From positions 5,394,001 to 5,458,000 of the forward strand of contig NZ_JACCBA010000001.1 of NCBI RefSeq assembly GCF_013409365.1: a DNA stretch of 64,000 bases, in the 5' to 3' direction. Source of the stretch: Actinomadura luteofluorescens (GTDB lineage Bacteria > Actinomycetota > Actinomycetes > Streptosporangiales > Streptosporangiaceae). The notes under the pieces were generated by a model, which was given only the letters and a program-made list of their open reading frames with translations, ran no database searches and had not been told where the DNA came from. This document shows positions 41,507 to 52,353 of this stretch, in pieces. Every line of letters starts with the position of its first letter. The first letter of the stretch is position 1. Both the position numbers and the translations under genes were made by a program.

Positions 41507-42718
41507 TCAGCTCGCCTCGGACAGCAGCTTCGCGACGCGCGAGACGCCCTCGACCAGGTCGTCGTCGCCCAGCGCGTAGGAGAGGCGGAAGTAGCCCGGC
41601 GTGCCGAACGCCTCGCCCGGCACCAGGGCGACCTCGGCCTCCTCCAGGATCAGCGAGGCCAGCTCCACCGACGTCTCCGGGCGCTTGCCGCGCAGCTGCT
41701 TGCCGAGCAGCGCCTTGACCGACGGGTAGGCGTAGAACGCGCCCTCCGGCTCGGGGCACACCATCCCCGGGATCTCGTTCAGCATCCGCACCATCGTCTG
41801 CCGGCGCCGGTCGAACGCCTTGCGCATCTCCGCGACCGCCGACAGGTCGCCGGTCACCGCGGCGAGCGCGGCGGCCTGGGACACGTTCGCCACGTTGGAC
41901 GTCGCGTGCGACTGGAGGTTCTGCGCGGCCTTCACCACGTCCGCCGGGCCGACCAGCCAGCCGACCCGCCAGCCGGTCATCGCGTAGGTCTTGGCGACCC
42001 CGTTCAGGACGAGCGTCCGGTCGGCCAGCTCCGGCACCACCACGGGCATCGAGTGGAACTCGGCGGCCCCGTACACGAGGTGCTCGTAGATCTCGTCGGT
42101 GACGACCCACAGGCCGTGCCCGTCGGCCCAGCGCCCGATCGCCTCGATCTCGTCGCGGCCGTAGACCGCGCCCGTCGGGTTGGACGGCGAGACGAACAGC
42201 AGCACCTTCGTCCGGTCGGTGCGGGCCGCCTCCAGCTGCTCGACGTTCACCTTGTAGCCGGTGGTCTCGTCGGCGACGACGTCCACGGGCACCCCGCCCG
42301 CCAGCTTGATCGACTCGGGGTAGGTCGTCCAGTACGGCGTCGGGACGATCACCTCGTCGCCCGGGTCGAGCAGCGCCGCGAACGCCTCGTACACCGCCTG
42401 CTTGCCGCCGTTGGTCACCAGGACCTGGGACGCCTCGACCCGGTAGCCGGAGTCGCGCTCGGTCTTCTCGGCGATCGCGGCGCGCAGCTCGGGCAGCCCG
42501 CCGGCGGGCGTGTACTTGTGGAAGCGCGGTACCCGGCAGGCGGTCACCGCGGCCTCGACGATGTAGTCGGGCGTCGGGAAGTCGGGCTCGCCCGCGCCGA
42601 ACCCGATGACCGGGCGGCCCGCCGCCTTCAGCGCCTTGGCCTTGGCGTCGACGGCCAGCGTGGCGGACTCGGATATCGCGGCGATGCGCTTGGAGATGCG
42701 AGGACGGTCGATGCTCAT
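41507..42718 (-). CDS. Class I/II aminotransferase, aspartate aminotransferase-like
   Basis: The 403-residue fold-type I PLP enzyme shows [65 protein letters not shown], the PLP lysine in [16 protein letters not shown], and a C-terminal substrate Arg in YFRLSYALG. It matches the AspC subgroup Ib found near secE-nusG in actinomycetes. ATG at 42718 with AGGGG upstream. It may supply aspartate; substrate specificity is by homology. Confidence 0.9.
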   Translation of the reverse strand: MSIDRPRISKRIAAISESATLAVDAKAKALKAAGRPVIGFGAGEPDFPTPDYIVEAAVTACRVPRFHKYTPAGGLPELRAAIAEKTERDSGYRVEASQVLVTNGGKQAVYEAFAALLDPGDEVIVPTPYWTTYPESIKLAGGVPVDVVADETTGYKVNVEQLEAARTDRTKVLLFVSPSNPTGAVYGRDEIEAIGRWADGHGLWVVTDEIYEHLVYGAAEFHSMPVVVPELADRTLVLNGVAKTYAMTGWRVGWLVGPADVVKAAQNLQSHATSNVANVSQAAALAAVTGDLSAVAEMRKAFDRRRQTMVRMLNEIPGMVCPEPEGAFYAYPSVKALLGKQLRGKRPETSVELASLILEEAEVALVPGEAFGTPGYFRLSYALGDDDLVEGVSRVAKLLSEAS

Positions 42719-42973
42719 GCCCCTATCGTTACAGACGGCGCACCGGGACCCGCAGCCATATATCCGGGCCGGTCGGACGGGTCGCCGCCGCGGCCACCCG
42801 GCGGTCCCCCGATATCCGGTTCGACGCGGGCCCCTCCGGCACGTAGACTCCTCCTCCAAGTGACGTGTCGCCGGTATACGAGCCTGTCCGCACGCGGGCA
42901 CCGATCAGGCCGTAAGCTGGGACCCGGCACCACCCGGTCCTGTGGTCGGGTTTCTCCTTAGCCGGAGAAGTGA

Positions 42974-43046
42974 AGGGCAGTGGCTCAATTGGTAGAGCTC
43001 CGGTCTCCAAAACCGGCGGTTGGGGGTTCGAGTCCCTCCTGCCCTG
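42974..43046 (+). tRNA. tRNA-Trp (CCA)
   Basis: The 73-nt cloverleaf has acceptor AGGGCAG/CTGCCCT, anticodon loop CTCCAAA between CCGGT and ACCGG, and T arm GGGGGTTCGAGTCCCTC. It immediately precedes secE, as in other actinobacteria. Confidence 0.97.
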
Positions 43047-43168
43047 CGAGGTGCGGTGCGCGCACCCGTGCCGGCCGCGCCATGGCGTCGCCGTGGCACT
43101 CCGCGGCACGGGACCGCGCGGCAACCACAGGGTGGTTGAATCACGACCTATGAGGTGAACGGCGGCAA

Positions 43169-44364
<1,196 letters not shown>

Positions 44365-44398
44365 CCGAGCCGCCTCGATCAGGTCGTATCCTGAACGG

Positions 44399-44547
44399 GT
44401 CGTCCCCGCGCACGCGGGGGCGCTCAGGTCCTTGTCCCGGTCTTCGGACGCGGGACATCGACGACCCCCGCGCGACGCGGGGGATGGCCCCGACGATGTC
44501 GCCGCGCTCGTGAGAACGCGGATTCGCGCCCGCGCACGCGGGGACGT
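44399..44547. CRISPR. Degenerate CRISPR-like mini-array in the nusG-rplK gap
   Basis: Three GC hairpins, CCCCGCGCACGCGGGG (44404-44419), CCCCCGCGCGACGCGGGGG (44465-44483) and CCCGCGCACGCGGG (44529-44542), have centres 62.5 and 61.5 nt apart. The first, as GTCGTCCCCGCGCACGCGGG plus GGCGCTC, resembles actinobacterial type I-E repeats (28-29 nt with 32-33-nt spacers, period about 61). Flanks are degenerate and no cas genes are in the window. Structured leader or repeat DNA is the alternative. Confidence 0.4.
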
Positions 44548-44647
44548 GGGGTCGGCCAAGGTCCCAACGCGGCGGTCCAGTTCCGCCCGCCGTGTTGCCC
44601 GGTCTCCGGGAGTCGGGACCACGTGAAACGGAACACGAGGGAGAGGC

Positions 44648-45079
44648 ATGCCTCCCAAGAGGAAAAAAGTCGCCGCTCTGGTGAAGGTCCAGCTGCAGGC
44701 CGGCCAGGCCACCCCGGCTCCGCCGGTCGGTACCGCGCTCGGCCCGCACGGCGTCAACATCATGGACTTCTGCAAGCAGTACAACGCTGCCACGGAGGCC
44801 CAGCGCGGCAACGTCATCCCCGTAGAGATCACCATCTACGAGGACCGGTCGTTCAGCTTCGTCACCAAGACCCCGCCGGCCGCGCAGCTCATCCTGAAGG
44901 CCGCGGGCGTGGAGAAGGGCAGCGGCGAGCCGCACAAGACCAAGGTCGGCTCGGTCACCCGCGACCAGGTCCGTGAGATCGCCACGACCAAGATGCCCGA
45001 CCTCAACGCCAAGGACCTCGACGCCGCCGAGAAGATCGTCGCCGGCACCGCGCGGTCGATGGGCATCGAGGTCAAGTAA
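44648..45079 (+). CDS. rplK: Large ribosomal subunit protein uL11
   Basis: The 143-residue protein starts [20 protein letters not shown] and contains [20 protein letters not shown], the proline-rich L11 hallmark, and ends ARSMGIEVK. It forms the base of the L7/L12 stalk in the GTPase centre. It is followed by rplA in the usual order. Confidence 0.97.
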   Translation: MPPKRKKVAALVKVQLQAGQATPAPPVGTALGPHGVNIMDFCKQYNAATEAQRGNVIPVEITIYEDRSFSFVTKTPPAAQLILKAAGVEKGSGEPHKTKVGSVTRDQVREIATTKMPDLNAKDLDAAEKIVAGTARSMGIEVK

Positions 45080-45140
45080 GACGTCCCAGTGGGAGGGCCG
45101 GCGCTGGCCCCGACCACGAGTTCCGACTGGAGGAACGCAC

Positions 45141-45857
45141 ATGAAGCGCAGCAAGGGCTACCGCGCCGCGGCGGAGAAGATCGACCGGGAGCGGCTGTAC
45201 AGCCCGGTCGAGGCCGTGAAGCTGGCCAAGGAGACCGCGGTCACCAAGTTCGACGCGACCGTCGAGGTCGCCATGCGGCTGGGCGTCGACCCGCGCAAGG
45301 CCGACCAGATGGTCCGCGGCACGGTCAACCTGCCGCACGGCACCGGCAAGACGGCCCGCGTGCTCGTCTTCGCCGTCGGCGCCAAGGCGCAGGAGGCCGA
45401 GGCCGCGGGCGCCGACATCGTCGGCTCGGACGACATGATCGAGCGGATCCAGGGCGGCTTCCTGGACTTCGACGCCGTGGTCGCGACGCCGGACCAGATG
45501 GGCAAGGTCGGCCGGCTCGGCCGGGTGCTCGGTCCGCGCGGCCTGATGCCGAACCCGAAGACCGGCACGGTCACCATGGACGTGTCGAAGGCCGTCACCG
45601 ACATCAAGGGCGGCAAGATCGAGTTCCGGGTCGACCGGCACGCGAACCTGCACTTCATCATCGGCAAGGCGTCCTTCGACGAGCGCCAGCTGGTGGAGAA
45701 CTACGCCGCGGCGGTCGACGAGATCCAGCGTCTCAAGCCGTCCGCCGCGAAGGGCCGGTACGTCAAGAAGGCGGCGCTGACCACGTCGATGGGCCCGAGC
45801 ATCCCGGTGGACCCGAACGCGGTCCGCAACCTGACGGCCGAGCTCGAAGAGGCCTGA
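45141..45857 (+). CDS. rplA: Large ribosomal subunit protein uL1
   Basis: The 238-residue protein opens [20 protein letters not shown] and shows the L1 signature in the [20 protein letters not shown] region. GGAGGAA precedes the ATG. In other bacteria L1 autoregulates the rplK-rplA mRNA. A strong terminator follows 22 nt after the stop. Confidence 0.97.
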   Translation: MKRSKGYRAAAEKIDRERLYSPVEAVKLAKETAVTKFDATVEVAMRLGVDPRKADQMVRGTVNLPHGTGKTARVLVFAVGAKAQEAEAAGADIVGSDDMIERIQGGFLDFDAVVATPDQMGKVGRLGRVLGPRGLMPNPKTGTVTMDVSKAVTDIKGGKIEFRVDRHANLHFIIGKASFDERQLVENYAAAVDEIQRLKPSAAKGRYVKKAALTTSMGPSIPVDPNAVRNLTAELEEA

Positions 45858-45878
45858 TCGAGCCCGGCACAGAACGCC

Positions 45879-45915
45879 GAACAGGGCGCTCCCCAGTACG
45901 GGGGGCGCCCTGTTC
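45879..45915 (+). terminator. rplKA intrinsic terminator
   Basis: A 16-bp stem (GAACAGGGCGCTCCCC, one mismatch) with a short loop is followed by GCTTTTC. Confidence 0.85.
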
Positions 45916-46023
45916 GCTTTTCACCGGGCCGTGTTATCGGGTCGCGTTCAGCGGGACGCGACCGGCCCCGACCTCTGCTCCGCCGCTAGATTCGGCGCTC
46001 GGATCGTCGGCGAAGGGGATGCG

Positions 46024-47571
46024 ATGGGCGGGACGCGGCGTCGGGACGTCCACCGGCTGTACGACGTGCTCGCCGCGGCCGCGGAGGACGCCCCCGAGGC
46101 TCCGGCGCTGTCGGTCGACGGCATGACGTGGACGTTCCGGGAGTTGCGCGCCCGGACGGACGCGCTGAGCGCCCACCTGTCCGCGCGGTGCTCTCCTGGG
46201 GCGCGGGTGGCGCTGCTCGCGCACAACCGGCTGGAGTACGTGGCGGCCTATTACGGGGTCCCGCGCGAAGGCAGGATCCTGGTGCCGCTCAACCAGAGGC
46301 TGCATCCGCGCGAGTGGGCCGACCAGGTCGTCCGCTGCGGCGCCGAGCTCGTCATCGGGGAGCCGGAGCTGCTGGAGAGGCTGGCCCGCGAGGGAGGACT
46401 TCCCCCTGACCATCCGCCGCTCGTGGACGTCGCCGACCTTCCTCGGGATGGCTCGGCCCCCTCACTGGAGGGCGACCGCGATCCGGGGGAGGTCGCCTGG
46501 CTGATGTTCACCAGCGGCACGACCGGCCGGCCGAAGGGAGTGCGGCTCACCCACAGGAGCCTGCTCGCGGGCGTCACGGCCACGGCGTCGGGGCGTCCCG
46601 TTCTGCCGGACGACGTGTTCTGCACGCCGTTCCCCCTGTGCCATGTGGCGGGTTACCAGGTCGTCCTGCATCACCTGTTCCGGCGGCATGCCGTCGTGAT
46701 GCGCCGGTTCGGTCCGGCCGTCCTGGTGGACGCGGCGCGCCGGCACGGTGTCACGAACCTGTCGCTCGCCCCGACGATGCTGGAGGATCTGCTCGCTCAC
46801 CTTGAGGGGGACCCGGCGGCGCTGGAGGCGCTGCGGGCCACCGTCCGGGTGATCGCGTACGGTTCGGCGCCGATGCCGGTGCCGCTGCTGCGCCGTGCGG
46901 ACGCGGTGCTCGGCTGCGACCTGAACCAGGGGTACGGCATGACCGAGCTGTCCGGCAACGCGACGTTCCTGTCCCCGGCGGACCACCGTGCCGCGGTCGC
47001 GGGGAGGCCGGAGCTGGCGGCGTCGGCGGGCCGTCCGGGCGACGGCGTGGAGATCGCCGTGATCGGCGAGGACGGGTCGCGGCTGCCGCCCGGTGCGCAG
47101 GGCGAGGTCGCCGTCCGGGGAGCGCAGATGGCGGACGGGTACTGGGACGATCCCGAGGCGACCGCCGAGGCGTTCGCGGGCGGCTGGTTCCGCACCGGCG
47201 ACGCGGGCCGCCTCGACGGGGACGGTTACCTCTATCTCGCCGACCGGCTCAAGGACGTGATCATCACGGGCGGGGAGAACGTCTCGTCGCGCGAGGTCGA
47301 GGACGTCCTGCGCACGGTCCCGGGGGTCGGCGAGGTCGCGGTGGTGGGGCTGCCCGATCCGCGCTGGGGCCAGTCGGTCTGCGCGGTGATCGTGCCGGAC
47401 GGCGTCCCGCCGCGGGTGGAGGACCTGACGGCGGCCTGCCGTGCCCGGCTCGCCGGTTTCAAGACGCCGCGGCGCGTCGAGTTCGTGGCGGCCCTGCCCC
47501 GCACCGGCACCGGCAAGATCCGCAAGGCCGCCCTCCGCGCCGAGCTGATAGACCGCCCCGAAAGCCCCTGA
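46024..47571 (+). CDS. AMP-dependent acyl-CoA synthetase/ligase
   Basis: The 515-residue adenylate-forming enzyme shows the P-loop-like AMP-binding motif FTSGTTGRPKGVRLTH, LNQGYGMTELSGNATF, GWFRTGDAGRLDGDGYLYLA and DRLKDVIITGGENVSSREVE. Its C-terminal catalytic Lys is in PRTGTGKIRKAALR. It should activate a fatty or aromatic acid to its CoA thioester; the substrate is unknown. GAAGGGG before the ATG at 46024. It appears monocistronic, inserted between the two ribosomal protein operons. Confidence 0.9.
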   Translation: MGGTRRRDVHRLYDVLAAAAEDAPEAPALSVDGMTWTFRELRARTDALSAHLSARCSPGARVALLAHNRLEYVAAYYGVPREGRILVPLNQRLHPREWADQVVRCGAELVIGEPELLERLAREGGLPPDHPPLVDVADLPRDGSAPSLEGDRDPGEVAWLMFTSGTTGRPKGVRLTHRSLLAGVTATASGRPVLPDDVFCTPFPLCHVAGYQVVLHHLFRRHAVVMRRFGPAVLVDAARRHGVTNLSLAPTMLEDLLAHLEGDPAALEALRATVRVIAYGSAPMPVPLLRRADAVLGCDLNQGYGMTELSGNATFLSPADHRAAVAGRPELAASAGRPGDGVEIAVIGEDGSRLPPGAQGEVAVRGAQMADGYWDDPEATAEAFAGGWFRTGDAGRLDGDGYLYLADRLKDVIITGGENVSSREVEDVLRTVPGVGEVAVVGLPDPRWGQSVCAVIVPDGVPPRVEDLTAACRARLAGFKTPRRVEFVAALPRTGTGKIRKAALRAELIDRPESP

Positions 47572-47662
47572 AACGGCGGATACACGGCTCGGAGTCCGGA
47601 ACCGGACAATTTGGTATCTGATTGTTTTGTTACCGGCGAGGAACCTGGTGTTGAATTGCCGC

Positions 47663-48541
47663 GTGAAGCGTCGTACCGATCGGGCCATCGCCATCTCCGC
47701 CGTGACCGCGGTGGCCGTCGTGCCCACGGCGATCCTGATGGTGGTGAAGATCGGGGGCGATTCGCCCAAGGACTCGGGGGCGCTGCCTCCCTCCGCGGCG
47801 ATGGCCCAGCGCGACCCCGCCAACCCGAACGGCGCCGCGTCCGCCACGGTCTCCCCGGGCACGCCCGGTGCGCCGGGACCGGGGGCCGCCCCGGGCGCGA
47901 GCGCGCGTCCCGGAACGCGCGCGCCCGGAAACGGGGGCGCCGCGCACGGCCTGCCGACGGCGCCGCCCCAGCCCGGCCCCAGCCTGCACTCCTTCACCCG
48001 CAAGACGGACATGAAGGTGACGGTCGGGTCGGACGGCGACTACCGGCACGCCACCGAGACGGCCTCGTTCACGCTGTGGCCGAAGTTCGCGATGAGCGCC
48101 ACCGGCGTCACGCGGACGATGAAGGGCGGCGAGCTGTCCAAGGTCACCCAGAAGGTGATCGTCCAGGGGAGCACGCTCAAGGGGTTCGACGGTCAGAAGT
48201 GGACGCGGTCCACGCTGACCCCGGCGCAGCTGGGCACCCTGCAGAACGGCTCCGACCCCCGGCAGTTCACCTTCATGATCGGGACCCTGCCCGGCATGAC
48301 GGCGGGCGAGCCGGACGCCGCCGGGCTGACGCGCTTCACCGCGCAGGCGCTCATGGGAGGCGTGTACGCGCTGCTGCCGCAGGACGCGGCGACGGCGTTC
48401 CGCAAGTGGGTGCCGGACGACACCGGATGCGGGCTCGATCTGCTGGCCGACAGCGAGGCCCGTCCGACCACGATCAGCCTCAGCGCGCAGGCGCCCGGCG
48501 CGGGGCTCGCCGGGTCGATGACCTTCGGTTCCTTCCGCTGA
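47663..48541 (+). CDS. Membrane-anchored LprG/LppX-like protein
   Basis: The 292-residue protein has an N-terminal anchor (AIAISAVTAVAVVPTAILMV), a Pro/Ala/Gly-rich linker (about residues 35-105) and a beta-rich domain. The domain has FAMSATGVTRTMKGGELSKV and FDGQKWTRSTLTPAQLGTLQ, resembling the half-barrel of the LppX_LprAFG lipoproteins encoded next to it. There is no lipobox Cys, so it is membrane-tethered rather than lipidated. GTG at 47663 is chosen because the basic VKRRTDR precedes the anchor. Confidence 0.72.
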   Translation: MKRRTDRAIAISAVTAVAVVPTAILMVVKIGGDSPKDSGALPPSAAMAQRDPANPNGAASATVSPGTPGAPGPGAAPGASARPGTRAPGNGGAAHGLPTAPPQPGPSLHSFTRKTDMKVTVGSDGDYRHATETASFTLWPKFAMSATGVTRTMKGGELSKVTQKVIVQGSTLKGFDGQKWTRSTLTPAQLGTLQNGSDPRQFTFMIGTLPGMTAGEPDAAGLTRFTAQALMGGVYALLPQDAATAFRKWVPDDTGCGLDLLADSEARPTTISLSAQAPGAGLAGSMTFGSFR

Positions 48542-48703
48542 CGCGGGTTCGCGGGGCCGGATCACCCTGACGTCGGGCCAGGGGGCGGCTACGCCGTTGG
48601 TCGTACCGCGAGAGGTCCCATTCGTACCACCGGGGGATGCCTCGCCGTTAGCGCCCGAAGAGACTGGGAACACCAGCAGGGCGACAAGGGAGGCTCAACC
48701 CTC

Positions 48704-49558
48704 ATGAAACGACGATTCGTGGTGGCCGCCGGCGGCACCGCCGTGGGCGCCGCGCTCCTCCTGTCCGGATGCAACGGGGACGGGTCGGAGAACAACACCG
48801 GCAACATGAAGCTCAGCGCGAACCAGGCGCTGCTGAAGGCGTCCGAGAAGACCGGCAAGGCCGACACGTTCAAGGCCGACCTGACGGTGACGGGCACCGG
48901 TGACGGCGGTGGGAAGGTCCACGCCAACGGGCAGTTCCGGCTGCGCCCGTCGCTGGAGTTCAGCGCGAAGCTGGACGACTTCAGCCAGAACGGGCAGAGC
49001 ATGCCGGGCGCCAAGGGTCAGGCCGTCTTCACCGGCAACGTGCTGTACGCGAAGGTCCCGCAGCTCGCGCAGTTCGTCAGCGGCGGCAAGCCGTGGGTGA
49101 AGATCGACGTGAACCAGATGCAGCAGCGGACGGGCTTCGACGTCCGGGGCCTGGTCGACCAGGTGCAGAAGGTCGACCCGGCCGAGCAGACCAAGATGTT
49201 CACCGGCTCCAAGGACGCCCGCAGGGTCGGCACCGAGACGGTCGACGGCGTCAAGACGACGCACTACGCCGGGACGGTCACCGTCGACGAGGCACTGAAG
49301 CGGCTGGACGCGCAGGCCCGCACGAAGGTGCAGCAGTGGCTGCCGAAGGACCGCGCCAACGGCAAGATCAATTTCGACCTGTGGACGGACGGCGACAACC
49401 TGCCGCGCAAGCTCGTCTCCAAGGCGACCGGCTCGCAGGGCGAGAACGGCTCGGTGACCGTCCTGTACAGCGACTACGGCAAGTCGTTCAAGGTGAACAC
49501 GCCCCCGTCCGACCAGGTGGGGCAGCTGTCCCTCCAGGGTCTTCTCGGCGGCAACTGA
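48704..49558 (+). CDS. LppX/LprAFG-type lipoprotein, copy 1
   Basis: The 284-residue protein has a type II signal peptide with lipobox LLSGC (Cys23). Its beta-rich fold has LSANQALLKASEKTGKADTF, SGGKPWVKIDVNQMQQRTGF and VDGVKTTHYAGTVTVDEALK. Family members such as mycobacterial LprG and LppX carry acylated lipids across the envelope. It is paralogous to the next gene along its whole length. GGGAGG-like sequence precedes the ATG. Confidence 0.85.
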   Translation: MKRRFVVAAGGTAVGAALLLSGCNGDGSENNTGNMKLSANQALLKASEKTGKADTFKADLTVTGTGDGGGKVHANGQFRLRPSLEFSAKLDDFSQNGQSMPGAKGQAVFTGNVLYAKVPQLAQFVSGGKPWVKIDVNQMQQRTGFDVRGLVDQVQKVDPAEQTKMFTGSKDARRVGTETVDGVKTTHYAGTVTVDEALKRLDAQARTKVQQWLPKDRANGKINFDLWTDGDNLPRKLVSKATGSQGENGSVTVLYSDYGKSFKVNTPPSDQVGQLSLQGLLGGN

Positions 49559-49646
49559 GAACGGTGAACCTCAGCGGGGTCGTTTGCGTCTGATGTACCG
49601 TTCGGCCCCATTGCTGGGTGCCAAGGAGACCAAGGAGAACCCCCTG

Positions 49647-50525
49647 ATGATCCGTCGTTTCGCGGCAGGCACGGCGCTGGCCACCGGCCTCGCCCTCTCG
49701 CTGACCGGCTGCCTCGGGGACGCCGGGAAGACGGTGGACGACGCCGGCAAGGGACTGCGGCTGTCCGCGGCGCAGGTCCTCGGCAAGGCCGCCGAGAAGA
49801 CCGGCAAGATCGACTCGTTCCAGGCCGACCTGACGATGAAGATGACCGGCTCCTCGACGGGCGACGTGTCGATGAACGGCACGATGCAGTACCGCACGAA
49901 GCCCGATCTGGCCTACAGCATGAACTTCGGGCAGATGACGGTCGCGGGCAAGTCGACGTCCGGCATGGAGCAGCGGCTCGTCGGCCGGAACATGTACATG
50001 AAGATGCCGATGCTGTCCCAGCTCGGCGGCGGGTCCAAGCCGTGGATCAAGATCTCGCTGGACGAGCTGGGCGCCAAGTCCGGGATGAACATCGACGAGC
50101 TGCTCCAGCAGTCCCGGCAGATGGACCCGGTGCAGAACACCAAGATGCTGACGGCGTCCAAGGACGCGCGCGAGGTCGGCAAGGAGACGATCGACGGCGT
50201 CCAGACGACGCACTACACCGGCACGTACCGGATGGAGGACGCGGTCGCCAAGCTGTCCCCGGAGACGCGGGAGGCCTACCGCAAGAGCCTCGGCACGACG
50301 GGACTGCAGGCCATGCACTTCGACCTGTGGGTGGACGGCCAGCAGCTGCCGCGCCAGATGACGATGAAGTCGACGGAGTCGACGCAGGGCGACATGACCA
50401 TGACGATGAAGTACCGCGACTACGGCAAGCCGGTGCAGGTCACCGAGCCGCCGGCGAGCGAGGTCACGGACTTCGGCGAGATCATGGGCCGGCTCGGCGC
50501 CGGCGCCGGGACGCCCGGCGCCTGA
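49647..50525 (+). CDS. LppX/LprAFG-type lipoprotein, copy 2
   Basis: The 292-residue lipoprotein has lipobox SLTGC. It aligns with the preceding protein (LSAAQVLGKAAEKTGKIDSF against LSANQALLKASEKTGKADTF; IDGVQTTHYTGTYRMEDAVA). CAAGGAGA before the ATG at 49647 sets the start. It is a tandem duplicate with a distinct, Met-rich centre. A probable lipid carrier or binder on the outer face of the membrane. Confidence 0.86.
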   Translation: MIRRFAAGTALATGLALSLTGCLGDAGKTVDDAGKGLRLSAAQVLGKAAEKTGKIDSFQADLTMKMTGSSTGDVSMNGTMQYRTKPDLAYSMNFGQMTVAGKSTSGMEQRLVGRNMYMKMPMLSQLGGGSKPWIKISLDELGAKSGMNIDELLQQSRQMDPVQNTKMLTASKDAREVGKETIDGVQTTHYTGTYRMEDAVAKLSPETREAYRKSLGTTGLQAMHFDLWVDGQQLPRQMTMKSTESTQGDMTMTMKYRDYGKPVQVTEPPASEVTDFGEIMGRLGAGAGTPGA

Positions 50526-50543
50526 CTCGGGCCCGAGCGCGAC

Positions 50544-50579
50544 CGAGGGACCGCACCCCGTCCGGGGCGCGGTCCCTCG
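50544..50579 (+). terminator. Terminator after the lipoprotein genes
   Basis: A 16-nt arm pair (CGAGGGACCGCACCCC, one mismatch) with a 4-nt loop lies 19 nt after the stop. Confidence 0.8.
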
Positions 50580-50628
50580 CTCCGTCTCCCGATTTGGCCT
50601 CGTTCAGCGAGGCCGCGTATGCTGTCCG

Positions 50629-50776
50629 ATGCCGAAGACCGCCGGTCGTCACCTCCCGCGAGGTGACCGAAGGACCCGACTCAGTTCGGGCGGCCTGCGT
50701 AGGTGAGACGAGAGCTTCCCGCATGGCCTCTGTGCCGTGCCTGGACGCCCCGTGCGCCTGCGCCGGGGCGTTTTTT
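50629..50776 (+). ncRNA. Actinobacterial L10 leader with attenuator (rplJ leader)
   Basis: The leader contains GCCGAAGACCGCCGGTCG, AGGTGACCGAAGG and GGCCTGCGTAGGTGAGACGA, the pattern of ribosomal L10 leaders that bind L10(L12)4. It ends in a true intrinsic terminator: stem CGCCCCG/CGGGGCG (50746-50770) followed by six T at 50771-50776, 75 nt before rplJ. L10 binding should favour termination, giving autoregulation of rplJ-rplL. Confidence 0.82.
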
Positions 50777-50850
50777 GGTGGATCGGCGCCCCAGTTCGTC
50801 CAGCGGACTGCGGCGCGGGTCGGACCACCCAGGTAATCGGAAGGAGGGCT

Positions 50851-51414
50851 ATGGCCAAGGCCCACAAGGACGCGGCGATCGCCGAGCTCAAGAACGAGTT
50901 CGAGAGCTCCAACGGCGCCGTGCTGACCGAGTACCGCGGGCTTTCCGTCGCGCAGGTCAAGGAGCTGCGCGACAACCTCGGCGAGACCGCGCGGTTCCGC
51001 GTGGTGAAGAACACGCTGACCAAGCGCGCCGCGAACGAGGCCGGTGTCGACGAGCAGTTCCGTGAGCTGCTCGAAGGCCCGTCGGCCATCGCGTTCGTCC
51101 GCGGCGACGTGGTCGAGGCCGCCAAGGGCCTGCGCGACTTCGCCAAGACGAACCCGATGCTGGTGATCAAGGGCGGCTTCATCGACGGTCAGTCGATGGA
51201 CGCGGCCGAGATCACCAAGCTGGCGGACCTCGAGTCGCGCGAGGTGCTCCTCGCGAAGCTGGCCGGTGCGATGAAGGGCTCGATGGCCAACGCCGCCGCG
51301 CTGTTCAACGCCCTGCCGACGCAGGCCGCCCAGCTCGCCGAGGCGCTGCGCGCCAAGCGCGAGGCCGAGGGCGAGAGCGCCGAGGCACCCGCCGCCGAGG
51401 CGTCCGCCGAGTAG
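50851..51414 (+). CDS. rplJ: Large ribosomal subunit protein uL10
   Basis: The 187-residue protein starts [20 protein letters not shown] and shows the L10 signature [17 protein letters not shown]; its Ala/Glu-rich C-terminal helix binds L7/L12 dimers. GGAAGGAGGG precedes the ATG at 50851. It is co-transcribed with rplL behind an L10 leader. Confidence 0.97.
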   Translation: MAKAHKDAAIAELKNEFESSNGAVLTEYRGLSVAQVKELRDNLGETARFRVVKNTLTKRAANEAGVDEQFRELLEGPSAIAFVRGDVVEAAKGLRDFAKTNPMLVIKGGFIDGQSMDAAEITKLADLESREVLLAKLAGAMKGSMANAAALFNALPTQAAQLAEALRAKREAEGESAEAPAAEASAE

Positions 51415-51468
51415 GCAACCCGCGGTTCCGTACCACCCCAGATCACAAGCCATAGCGGAGGAATCATC

Positions 51469-51852
51469 ATGGCGAAGCTCAGCACCGACGACCTGCTCGA
51501 CGCCTTCAAGGAGATGACCCTTCTCGAGCTCTCCGAGTTCGTGAAGCAGTTCGAAGAGGTCTTCGACGTCAAGGCCGCCGCCCCCGTCGCGGCCGTCGCC
51601 CCGGGCCAGGGCCCGGCGCCCGCCGAGGAGGCCCCGGCGCAGGACGAGTTCGACGTCATCCTCGAGGGTGCCGGCGACAAGAAGATCCAGGTCATCAAGG
51701 AGGTGCGCGCCCTGACGAGCCTCGGCCTCAAGGAGGCCAAGGACCTGGTCGACGGCGCGCCGAAGCCGCTGCTGGAGAAGGTCAACAAGGAGACGGCCGA
51801 CAAGGCCAAGGAGGCCCTGGAGAAGGCCGGCGCCTCGGTCACCGTCAAGTAA
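51469..51852 (+). CDS. rplL: Large ribosomal subunit protein bL12
   Basis: The 127-residue acidic protein has the N-terminal dimerisation helix region ([20 protein letters not shown]), an Ala/Pro hinge ([20 protein letters not shown]) and the C-terminal factor-binding domain ([30 protein letters not shown]). AGCGGAGG lies upstream of the ATG. Confidence 0.97.
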   Translation: MAKLSTDDLLDAFKEMTLLELSEFVKQFEEVFDVKAAAPVAAVAPGQGPAPAEEAPAQDEFDVILEGAGDKKIQVIKEVRALTSLGLKEAKDLVDGAPKPLLEKVNKETADKAKEALEKAGASVTVK

Positions 51853-51896
51853 CGACGCTCCAGAGCACCGGAGCCGGCGCGGCTCCACCGCTCTCC

Positions 51897-51933
51897 AAGG
51901 AGGCGGTCACCCCGATGGGGCGGCCGCCTCCTT
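51897..51933 (+). terminator. rplJL terminator
   Basis: A 10-bp stem (AAGGAGGCGG/CCGCCTCCTT) 45 nt after rplL is followed by CTGTTT. Confidence 0.8.
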
Positions 51934-52222
51934 CTGTTTCCGCGGGGGCCCGGCCGCGGCCGGTGGGCGGTCTTGTCGTGGAGCGTGGAGGGGCCATGCC
52001 AGGAAGGTCCGTTTTCTGTGCTGAGGTGACAAACAGCTGCGGGAAACCGTGTGCCCCGGCGGGTTGTGCGGCTTCCCGCCCCCGGCGTAGCGTCCCGTCC
52101 TGACGCTGTGGCCACACCCGGCCGCTCACGTCTCCGCGGTGCGGCGGGCCGCACGGTCGCGGCCGTCCCCGGGCACCCCGGTCTTGAGGCTCCGGTTCTT
52201 GGACCACTAGTCTCATAGGCGC

Positions 52223-52244
52223 CGTAAGTAACGATTGTCTTACG
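52223..52244. promoter_or_regulatory. Inverted repeat upstream of the mce operon
   Basis: CGTAAG and CTTACG are separated by 10 nt, in an AT-richer patch about 225 nt before the first mce-operon gene. The symmetry and size suit a TetR-type operator, as known for several mce loci. The remaining 617-nt gap after rplL holds no gene. Confidence 0.45.
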
Positions 52245-52353
52245 ACGTCGCATTTAGCCGCTGATCTGGGTGGGAACCCCTTCCATTTGGACGGGGGGCC
52301 GCTACGGTGGTGGCACCCGTCACGGCTACCGGACGGTAGCAATGCGGCGGACA

